Assembly: GCA_964621615.1 (NCBI GenBank) | Contig: CAZUMW010000010.1 | Location: 1 to 64,000, forward strand | DNA from: CAZUMW01 sp964621615 | GTDB taxonomy: Bacteria; Desulfobacterota; WTBG01; CAIYCZ01; CAIRTM01 | DNA: 64,000 nt | Direction of reading: 5' to 3' | Part shown: piece after piece, positions 45,187-51,975 of the stretch | How positions within the stretch are numbered: the first letter of the stretch is position 1 | How the letters are laid out: each line of letters opens with the position of its first letter | Position numbers and translations under genes: made by a program | Notes under the pieces: generated by a model | The model's input: the letters and a program-made list of their open reading frames with translations, nothing else | What the model was told of the DNA's origin: nothing | The model's database searches: none

Positions 45187-45669
45187 ATGAGCAATCAAAC
45201 AGCAGGTAAAGCAGGAGAGGAACATATGGCAAGCTTCAAGCATGTAAACGACCTGATCGGCGTGATTCACCGCTGCATGCGGCGGTTTTTTGAATCCCAG
45301 ATGAAAAAATATGATATCACCCCGCCGCAGTTTGAAGTGCTGGTTACGCTCTGGAATGAAGACGGTCTGGTGCTGAGCGAGCTGGGCAGACGGCTTGCCC
45401 GGGACGGCCCCACCATAACCGGAATCATAGACCGGATGGAAAAGAAAAAGCTTGTAACACGCAAGCGCAATATGCGTGACAGAAGAATAATTAAAGTTTA
45501 CCTTACCCCCAAATCCTGGGAGGTCAAGGAAAACCTTATGAAAATGCAGCAGGAGGCCAGCCGGGACATAACCGTGAATTTCTCTGACGAGGATATACGG
45601 ATACTTGAAGAGCTGCTGCAGAAAGTTCTCCTCAACATAGAGGAAAAAATTCTGCCAAGAATACATTAG
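45187..45669 (+). CDS. MarR-family transcriptional regulator
   Basis: A 160-residue winged helix-turn-helix repressor. The DNA-binding block is LSELGRRLARDGPTITGIIDRMEKKKLVTRKRNMRDRR, with the wing VYLTP; flanking helices dimerise. MarR proteins generally repress efflux or stress genes until a phenolic or oxidant ligand binds. The candidate operators are the palindromes before the TolC gene. Two in-frame starts are possible; 45187 gives a few extra N-terminal residues before MASFKH. Confidence 0.92.
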   Translation: MSNQTAGKAGEEHMASFKHVNDLIGVIHRCMRRFFESQMKKYDITPPQFEVLVTLWNEDGLVLSELGRRLARDGPTITGIIDRMEKKKLVTRKRNMRDRRIIKVYLTPKSWEVKENLMKMQQEASRDITVNFSDEDIRILEELLQKVLLNIEEKILPRIH

Positions 45670-45724
45670 GCATGCTGTCAGCGCAGCAGAACGCCGCTTT
45701 TTTTACGTGGCCTCCCCTTCTTTT

Positions 45725-45755
45725 TTGTCAAGGGAACCAAAAAAGGTTTTATAAT
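45725..45755 (+). promoter_or_regulatory. Possible sigma-70 promoter for the HdrD-like gene
   Basis: TTGTCA (45725-45730) and a consensus TATAAT (45750-45755) with a 19-base spacer, about 80 bases before the start codon. The spacer is longer than ideal. Confidence 0.4.
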
Positions 45756-45836
45756 TAAAAAAAATATGGTATGTATAAAAGGTTTTCTGCCGGTGATACA
45801 CTACGTAAGAGAATTTTGAGAAAGGAGTAATAAAAA

Positions 45837-47162
45837 ATGGCACGCCCACTAGAAAAAGTCGAATATGATGCCGGTCATTGCCAGCGGTGCTCCACCTGCA
45901 AATGGACCCATTTATGGGAAATAAAAAGCCACCGATTCTCCCGCAACTGCCCTTCGCTCGTATACGGTAAATATGACGCATATGCCGCGCAGGGGAAAAA
46001 CGATATCGCAACCGGTCTGCTCAACGGTGAGCTCAACTGGGAAGAGCACAAGGACACGCTTCTGGAGGTCATTTACCGATGCCCCGTATGCGCAGCCTGC
46101 GATATCAACTGCAAGCGCATTATGGATTTGAACATTGTCGGGGTTCTCAGAGCGCTGCGCGAAGAAGCCTGCGAGCTCGGCCATGGCCCGCTGCCCGCGC
46201 ATAAGGAATTTATTCAAAGCATTATGAACTATGACAATGTCTGGAAGCAGCCCCGGACGCGCCGCGCAAACTGGGCCCGCAAGCTGGGCATCAAAGATCT
46301 GTCGAAAAAGGATGAGAAAGCTGAAGTATTGTACTATGTCGGCTGCACCTATGCCTATAAGCCGGGCATGGACAATGTACCGAAAAACACGGCCAAGATT
46401 CTTAAAGCTGCAGGAGTCGATTTCGGTATTCTCGGTGCAAAAGAAATCTGCTGCGGCGGTATTTGTGACAACGTCGGCGACGTGAAGAGCTTCACGGAAA
46501 TAGCCCAGAAAAACCTTGACATGTTCAAGGAGCTGGGCGAGCGCCTCGGCAAGGGCAAAAAGCTCACGATCGTTACAAATTGTCCCGGATGCTCGATGAC
46601 GTTTTCCGAAAAATACGCTGAAATACAGAAAATCGACACAAAAGACCTTCCCTATGAAGTCAAGCACTCTACCCAGTTCATAAACGAGCTCATCAGGGAC
46701 GGCAAGCTAAAATTCAAAAAAGATATCGATAAACAGGTTACCTGGCATGACCCCTGCCATCTGGGCAGGCGCGGCGAGCCGTACACTCACTGGGAAGGAA
46801 AGCGCATCGAGTTCGGTCTGACCGATCCGCCGCGCGAGCTCAATCGCGGTGTTAACGGTGAGTATGAAGCCCCGCGCGATATTCTGAAAGCCATTCCAGG
46901 GGTTAAGCTCATTGAAATGGAGCGGATTAAAGAATATGCGTGGTGCTGCGGAAGCGGCGCCGGAGCAAAGTCGGCATATCCTGACTTTGCTCTCTCAACA
47001 GCAAAAGAGCGCATATATGAAGCTGAAACAACCGGTGCCGGCACCCTGGTGACCGCATGTCCCTGGTGTGAGGCAAATCTTATAGACGGCCGGGACGGAG
47101 CGGATTCAAACATGCAGGTTATGGATATACTTGAGCTGGTCGTTGATTCGATGGAAGAATAA
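45837..47162 (+). CDS. HdrD-like Fe-S protein with CCG domains (BamD/GlpC-like)
   Basis: A 441-residue soluble protein with N-terminal cysteine-rich ferredoxin sites (CQRCSTCKWTHLW...NCP and CPVCAACDINCKR) and two CCG domains (CTYAYKP...ICCGG...NCPGC; CHLGRRG...WCCGSG...CPWC). The second CCG has an insertion of about 25 residues (EPYTHWEGKRIEFGLTD) absent from ordinary HdrD. Such proteins are electron-transfer partners of anaerobic dehydrogenases or of class II benzoyl-CoA reductase. No partner adjoins. AAAGGAG precedes the ATG. A strong terminator follows, so it is a one-gene transcript. Confidence 0.88.
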   Translation: MARPLEKVEYDAGHCQRCSTCKWTHLWEIKSHRFSRNCPSLVYGKYDAYAAQGKNDIATGLLNGELNWEEHKDTLLEVIYRCPVCAACDINCKRIMDLNIVGVLRALREEACELGHGPLPAHKEFIQSIMNYDNVWKQPRTRRANWARKLGIKDLSKKDEKAEVLYYVGCTYAYKPGMDNVPKNTAKILKAAGVDFGILGAKEICCGGICDNVGDVKSFTEIAQKNLDMFKELGERLGKGKKLTIVTNCPGCSMTFSEKYAEIQKIDTKDLPYEVKHSTQFINELIRDGKLKFKKDIDKQVTWHDPCHLGRRGEPYTHWEGKRIEFGLTDPPRELNRGVNGEYEAPRDILKAIPGVKLIEMERIKEYAWCCGSGAGAKSAYPDFALSTAKERIYEAETTGAGTLVTACPWCEANLIDGRDGADSNMQVMDILELVVDSMEE

Positions 47163-47200
47163 CAGATATACGCGGTTACTGTGTGATATACATAAAAAAA

Positions 47201-47229
47201 ACCGGAGAGCGCACTCTCCGGTTTTTTTT
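47201..47229 (+). terminator. Rho-independent terminator after the HdrD-like gene
   Basis: Perfect 9-bp stem ACCGGAGAG-cgca-CTCTCCGGT (47201-47222) followed by seven T. An A run precedes it, so it may work on both strands between convergent genes. Confidence 0.9.
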
Positions 47230-47252
47230 ATGATAATGCCGACAAGAAGGTA

Positions 47253-47999
47253 TTAAAAGGTAACTATGGGAGGCAGCATGTGCTGCATAAAGCTCTCAGC
47301 AGGGATGCCCAGGCCAACTCCGCCCTGAAAAAAGCGGTTTTCCATAAAGGTATATCGTACCCATTCCCGTCGGAAGGCCTGCTGGGCTTTTTTGTCATCG
47401 TCGGTCACGACGGCGCAGCAGTGTTTCTCTGCAAGAGGAACATACAATTCAAGAATGCGGCATGCAGCCTCTTTGAAAAAAGAGCTGTCGCTTTCCTCCG
47501 GACCGAGGGCTAGGCCGGCTGCATAGCCGACGCCGATTCCCGGATGCTCCACGCGAAACATTTTTTTGTACCCCTCAGGCAAATCCGGATACCTCCGTCC
47601 ATAGTCGCTGCACACCGCTCCCATACCCTCGCGCAGCGATTTCGCATCTTCGTCACAGGGAATAACCGGGTAAACATCGAAAAAGCAGGGGCATTTCTCT
47701 CCGTCGAGCTCCATAACGTTCTCAAAAACTCCGCAAAAAAGCGGCACGTGAGGGTTTTTGGGGAATGTCTGCACCCCCAGCCACTGAATCGTGCTGTGGT
47801 GATCGCGCTCCGGGATAACCACGGTTGCGGTTATTTCGGATATGCACACCTTTTCATATACATCGCCTCTGCTGCAGTTGACAACGACGGCCCCGTCACG
47901 GTTATTGAAAGCCCACCGGCTTGTTTCACAATTACCGTCCGGGATAAGGTTCTGCATAAACCGCTGTTTCAACTCACAAAGCACCGGTGCCTGCAGCAT
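47253..47999 (-). CDS. Divergent HemF-like protein (coproporphyrinogen III oxidase family?)
   Basis: A 248-residue soluble protein that does not match a familiar family strongly. Several segments recall aerobic coproporphyrinogen oxidase (HemF). RGDVYEKVCISEI (44-56) parallels its substrate loop. FPKNPHVPLFCGVFE (79-93) parallels HemF's HPxNPxVPT stretch. The C-terminal YTFMENRFFQGGVGLGIPAES and MLPP (216-244) parallel its ESILMSLPP ending. The HemF reaction needs O2, which is odd for this organism; it may be a related tetrapyrrole-binding enzyme. Start 47999 is chosen because GGAGG lies upstream. It is convergent with the HdrD-like gene and stands alone. Confidence 0.55.
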   Translation of the reverse strand: MLQAPVLCELKQRFMQNLIPDGNCETSRWAFNNRDGAVVVNCSRGDVYEKVCISEITATVVIPERDHHSTIQWLGVQTFPKNPHVPLFCGVFENVMELDGEKCPCFFDVYPVIPCDEDAKSLREGMGAVCSDYGRRYPDLPEGYKKMFRVEHPGIGVGYAAGLALGPEESDSSFFKEAACRILELYVPLAEKHCCAVVTDDDKKAQQAFRREWVRYTFMENRFFQGGVGLGIPAESFMQHMLPPIVTF

Positions 48000-48326
48000 A
48001 TTGCCTCCATTGTTAGTACAGTTCATGTTTTACCCGAGAGCCGCTACGAGCGCCTGCAAAAACAAATCGCACAAGACACGTGACAAACGGCGGCATACTG
48101 TTCGTATTGTCATTACCGCCCCGACTGCGTGGCTGTGTCGCAATGCATTTTGTAGCTTCATGGTGCGGACAAAACCTTTAGAATTACCGCATAGGTCAAG
48201 CTCTGTGAGTCCCCGGCAGAGCCGGGGGATGTACCCATGATTATTACACAGCCTCCAGAAGCACCCTTCCGGTGCAAAATGGTTAGCCCATGGATACCCG
48301 CCATATTACCCCGCCCGAAGGGCGGG
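48000..48326. other. Intergenic region with hairpins and a dispersed repeat
   Basis: 327 bases without a gene. 48106-48145 carries the ATTGTCATTACCGCCCCGACTG...TGTCGCAATG repeat. Hairpins: CCCCGGC-aga-GCCGGGG (48211-48227) and CCGCCC-gaa-GGGCGG next to the DUF167 stop (48311-48326). None has a T tract. Confidence 0.5.
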
Positions 48327-48650
48327 TCAGGTACAGTACTGTTTCAGCTGTTCAATGACTGCATCGGGCTGTGCACCGGCTATCAGAAGGGTCTTGTTCC
48401 GGGATGCTTTGCCACGCCGAATGCTGACCCTGGATTTCGGCACTCCGACCTGCTTTGCAACAAGCCTGCAGCAGGCGTCGTTTGCACGCCCGTCGAGCGG
48501 CGGTTCGGTCAGCTTGACTTTCAGCGCACCTGCCTGTATGCCTGCAATGCCGCTCCTGGACGAGCGCGGCAGCACCTGCACATTGAGCAGAGTGCCCTCC
48601 GCAGACGGAGAAATTATGCCGGCAAAGGCAGTCTCATTCCCCGGTGTCAT
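48327..48650 (-). CDS. DUF167 (YggU-family) protein
   Basis: A 107-residue DUF167 domain protein: VQVLPRSSRSGIAGIQAGALKVKLTEPPLDGRANDAC and SIRRGKASRNKTLLI are conserved marks. Function is unknown; it is often next to YggT and cell-division genes. It overlaps the DivIVA gene by about 17 bases. ATG 48650 is preferred to an upstream TTG. Confidence 0.92.
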   Translation of the reverse strand: MTPGNETAFAGIISPSAEGTLLNVQVLPRSSRSGIAGIQAGALKVKLTEPPLDGRANDACCRLVAKQVGVPKSRVSIRRGKASRNKTLLIAGAQPDAVIEQLKQYCT

Positions 48651-49494
48651 CTTCAAGCAGTTTCACATGGGTGTCAATAACTGCGCGAATGGAAGCCTGC
48701 AGCTGTATTTTCCGCTCCCGGAGGGCGTTGACCGCCGCTTCGGCCTCCGCCTTCTCCTGGTGTATCTCACGTCGCAGCTGCTGCGCCTCCCCGCGAGCCT
48801 GCTCAACGATTGCCTGACCGTCCTGCTGGGCCTTGTCCTTTAAACGCTCTATGTCCTGGTAAATCGCACTGCTTTTCTGCCTGGCCTCATCAACTATCCT
48901 GTCGGCCTCCCGGCGCGCATTATCGATACAGGAGCGCGCTTCAGCAGCGGCCTCATCGCGCAGGCGCCCCGCCTCATCCCGCTGTGCGGCAATGGAGTCT
49001 TTTGACTCATTTACAAGGCGATCTGCTTCCTGCCGCGCTTCCGACAAAAATTTTTCTGCTTCATGAGAGGCCTTTTCCTTCAGGCTTCGGATCTCTTCCT
49101 GGTCAGCTGAAATTTTCTCCTGCGCTCCCGAGACTATCTGCTCGGCCTCCTGCTTCGCCTGCGAAACAACGCGCTCAGCCTCGTTGTTGGCCCTGTTTTT
49201 GACATCATCGGCCATTTTCTGCACAGTCACCAGCGCGGAGTTAATGCTCTCCTCCTTTTTCCGGTAATGCTCAACGCGTGCCCTGAGCTCGGCGTTTTCA
49301 TCAGAAATCTGTGCGTTTTCATTCGTGATGCGCTCCAGCTCCTTTGCAACCACCTCAAGAAAGGAATCCACATCCTGAACATCATAGCCTCGGAAGCGAA
49401 CCGCAAATTTCTGCTGCAGAATGTCAACTGCGCTGATGGTCACGCCGTGGAGATCCGCATCATCTTCCTGAAACAGTGTTTTTTCGTCTTCCAT
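48634..49494 (-). CDS. divIVA: DivIVA-domain coiled-coil protein
   Basis: A 286-residue protein whose first 70 residues fit the DivIVA membrane-curvature-binding domain (LHGVTISAVDILQQKFAVRF, RGYDVQDVDSFLEVVAKEL). A very long, charged coiled coil of E/A/R/Q heptads follows (about 70-260). In Gram-positives DivIVA organises cell poles; the Gram-negative role is less clear. It lies in a DUF167-DivIVA-YggT cluster, 19 bases from YggT. Confidence 0.9.
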   Translation of the reverse strand: MEDEKTLFQEDDADLHGVTISAVDILQQKFAVRFRGYDVQDVDSFLEVVAKELERITNENAQISDENAELRARVEHYRKKEESINSALVTVQKMADDVKNRANNEAERVVSQAKQEAEQIVSGAQEKISADQEEIRSLKEKASHEAEKFLSEARQEADRLVNESKDSIAAQRDEAGRLRDEAAAEARSCIDNARREADRIVDEARQKSSAIYQDIERLKDKAQQDGQAIVEQARGEAQQLRREIHQEKAEAEAAVNALRERKIQLQASIRAVIDTHVKLLEDDTGE

Positions 49495-49513
49495 AATGCA
49501 CCTGCATTAATAG

Positions 49514-50071
49514 TTAGACCAGTACGTTTAAAAGAAAGCTGTCAACCAGGAAAAGCACAAGAAGAACAATCAGGGGCGACAAATCGATCCCCGCCATAGG
49601 CAGCGGCAGCGTGCGGCGGACGCGGTACAGAACCGGCTCGGTCATATCATATAAAAAGCGGACAATGGGATTGTACGGATCGGGGTTAACCCAGGATACC
49701 ACCGCGCGGATAATAATAATAAGCATGTAGATCCTTATTATGTCATGCAGGCCTATGACCAGGGCATATAAGAGGTTGGAAAAAAACGAAACCGGCACGC
49801 CCATGGTTAAATCGCGGATCGTCTTCAAAATAAAGCTGTCACAAAAAGTAATAAAAACAAGAACGATGATAGGCGAAAAATCAAGCGTGGAGCGCGGAAG
49901 CGGCACATAGCGGCGCACATAATACAGCACCGGGTCCGTCGCCTGATGCAGGAATCGCACAATCGGATTAAAGGGGTCGGGGTTCACCCACGACAGTATC
50001 GCCCGGGCGATGACGATAAACAGATATATCCATAATGCGTAATGCAGCAGATACAAAATACTGACAAGCAT
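49514..50071 (-). CDS. YggT-family membrane protein, duplicated domain
   Basis: A 185-residue integral membrane protein made of two YggT domains. The repeated phrase SWVNPDPFNPIVRFL / SWVNPDPYNPIVRFL marks each half, with hydrophobic segments on either side. Function unknown; linked to turgor or division in other bacteria. It sits upstream of divIVA in the same direction, 51 bases after coaX. Confidence 0.92.
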   Translation of the reverse strand: MLVSILYLLHYALWIYLFIVIARAILSWVNPDPFNPIVRFLHQATDPVLYYVRRYVPLPRSTLDFSPIIVLVFITFCDSFILKTIRDLTMGVPVSFFSNLLYALVIGLHDIIRIYMLIIIIRAVVSWVNPDPYNPIVRFLYDMTEPVLYRVRRTLPLPMAGIDLSPLIVLLVLFLVDSFLLNVLV

Positions 50072-50122
50072 AGTGCAGCTCTTTCAAAAAAAATGCGGGT
50101 TTGCCTTTGCGGGCTGATACGG

Positions 50123-50887
50123 TCATGCACAGCGATCGTATATTATTTTCAGCCCCAGAAGCGTCAGATAATTATCAACCTCGTCTATTTCCTCGGTGTG
50201 CTGCGCAATGCGGGCAGCGAGCCCGCCTGTCGCCACCACAAAAGGATCGGTCCTCACCTCATCCTTCATGCGGCGGACAAGCCCCTCTACCAGCCCGACA
50301 TATCCAAAAATAATACCTGACTGCATACTTTGAACCGTGCTTTGCGCAACCGCTGTCTGCGGGATGGCAAAGTCAACGCGCGGCAGCTTTGATGCCCGCT
50401 GAAACAGCGCCTCGCTGGAGATGACAATGCCCGGCGCTATAGCGCCGCCGATATATTCACCCTTTTCCGCGATGTAGTCAAACGTGGTCGCGGTTCCAAA
50501 ATCGATTACAATAATGCTGCGCTTGTATTTTTCATACGCAGCCACAGCGTTGACAATCCGGTCAGCACCGACCTCCTGGGGGTTTTCATAGCATATTTTG
50601 ATACCCATGTCCATGTGCGGACCGATGCAGACCGGCTCCGCATTAAAGTAGCGCCTGCACAGCTCCAGCATCATCGAAAGCATGGGGGGCACCACACAGG
50701 ACATGATCACACCGTTTATGTCCTTGCATGACAGGCCGGAGCCGGCGAACAGATTCTGCAGCAAAATGCCGTATTCATCACCGGTGCGCCGCTGATCGGT
50801 CATAAGGCGCCAGTCAACCACCAGCCGCTCGCCGCGGTACACGCCGATAACAATTTGAGTATTGCCGATGTCTATTGCCAGTAACAT
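50123..50887 (-). CDS. coaX: Type III pantothenate kinase
   Basis: Catalyses the first step of CoA biosynthesis, ATP-dependent phosphorylation of pantothenate (EC 2.7.1.33), cytoplasmic. The 254-residue ASKHA-fold protein has MLLAIDIGNTQIVIGVY at the start, GADRIVNAVAAYEKY and IVIDFGTATTFDYI near 100-135, and GGAIAPGI, the type III signatures. It lies in the nadC/valS gene group with a 221-base gap upstream. Confidence 0.95.
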   Translation of the reverse strand: MLLAIDIGNTQIVIGVYRGERLVVDWRLMTDQRRTGDEYGILLQNLFAGSGLSCKDINGVIMSCVVPPMLSMMLELCRRYFNAEPVCIGPHMDMGIKICYENPQEVGADRIVNAVAAYEKYKRSIIVIDFGTATTFDYIAEKGEYIGGAIAPGIVISSEALFQRASKLPRVDFAIPQTAVAQSTVQSMQSGIIFGYVGLVEGLVRRMKDEVRTDPFVVATGGLAARIAQHTEEIDEVDNYLTLLGLKIIYDRCA

Positions 50888-51108
50888 ATGCTTTCCTGTA
50901 AGGAGAATTCTCTTTAGCTGCTATACACACATCATGATGCACGCTCAGACACAATTTACCCGATGCGCGGGAGCTCTACAATTTCCGCTCATTTCTACCG
51001 ATCAAACTTTTTTCGTAAAGACTGTGCTCTGCCTGCTTTCTTGCGATCCTGGTTTCCGGCTGCACGCCCGAAATTCCATATCATTCATAGATCCCCTTCT
51101 GCCGCAGC
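50888..51108. other. Intergenic region between coaX and nadC
   Basis: 221 bases between nadC (upstream) and coaX (downstream) on the minus strand. I see no hairpin, repeat or clear promoter. Confidence 0.4.
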
Positions 51109-51975
51109 TCACTTCGCCGGCTCGATGAGCATGCTCACATCAGCAGCCGGCGCCGAATGCGTCAGGGCACCCACTGAAATGTACTGAACGCCGGTAGCCG
51201 CGACCATTTCCACTGTTTCCATCGTCACATTGCCGGAAACCTCAAGCGGAACACGGCCTGCCGCCTCCAAAACCGCCTGCTTCACCTCCTGACAGGGCAT
51301 ATTATCAAGCAGTATCATGTCAGGCTGTGCTGCAAGCGCCTCCCGGAACTCATCCAGCGAGGCAACTTCTATCTCAACGCACATATGCGGTCCGCTGTGC
51401 TGCCTGATGCGCTCCAGGGCACCGGCAATGCCTGCACCGTATGCCGCGAGATGATTCTCCTTAATCAGCACGGCATCATACAGGCCCATGCGGTGATTCT
51501 TTCCACCGCCCGCGCGGACGGCTTCCTTCTCCAGAAAGCGCAAGCCCGCGGTGGTTTTGCGGGTATCAAGTATGGCTGCGCCAAAGCGCTCGGCTTTTGC
51601 AACAAATTGAGCGGTGAGCGTGGCAATGCCTGAAAGGTGCTGCAGAAAATTAAGAGCGGTCCGCTCTGCGGTAAGCAGGCTGCACAGGGGGCCGCGCAGC
51701 TCGACAATTATATCACCCTCCTGCATCACGGTCCCGTCATCGGCATGAGCTGTGCACTCTACAGATTCATCAAGGAGAGAAAACGCGCACAGAAACGGCG
51801 TCATGCCGGCGACAACCAGCTGCTGTTTCGCGGTAACTGCAGCGGTTCCGCGCGCTGCGGGATCAACCAGAAAAGCGGTTGTCCGGTCTCCGCAGCCGAT
51901 ATCCTCTGCAAGTGCCGCTTTCACAATATCGCGGGCAAGAAACAGCTGCGCTGCAGTCGCTTTGTTCAGGCACAC
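51109..51975 (-). CDS. nadC: Nicotinate-nucleotide pyrophosphorylase (quinolinate phosphoribosyltransferase)
   Basis: Converts quinolinate and PRPP to nicotinate mononucleotide in NAD biosynthesis (EC 2.4.2.19). The 288 residues show LDTRKTTAGLRFLEKEAV and GGGKNHRMGLYDAVLIKENH, the central active-site blocks, then IEIEVASLDEF-like metal site (CVEIEVASLDE) and LLDNMP. Start is a GTG overlapping the valS stop by 10 bases, so translation is coupled to valS. Confidence 0.95.
   Translation of the reverse strand: MCLNKATAAQLFLARDIVKAALAEDIGCGDRTTAFLVDPAARGTAAVTAKQQLVVAGMTPFLCAFSLLDESVECTAHADDGTVMQEGDIIVELRGPLCSLLTAERTALNFLQHLSGIATLTAQFVAKAERFGAAILDTRKTTAGLRFLEKEAVRAGGGKNHRMGLYDAVLIKENHLAAYGAGIAGALERIRQHSGPHMCVEIEVASLDEFREALAAQPDMILLDNMPCQEVKQAVLEAAGRVPLEVSGNVTMETVEMVAATGVQYISVGALTHSAPAADVSMLIEPAK

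Noticed and set aside
44662..45666. A 334-codon minus-strand open frame
   Set aside because: Antisense to the TolC and MarR genes; low-complexity aromatic-rich translation, no ribosome site.
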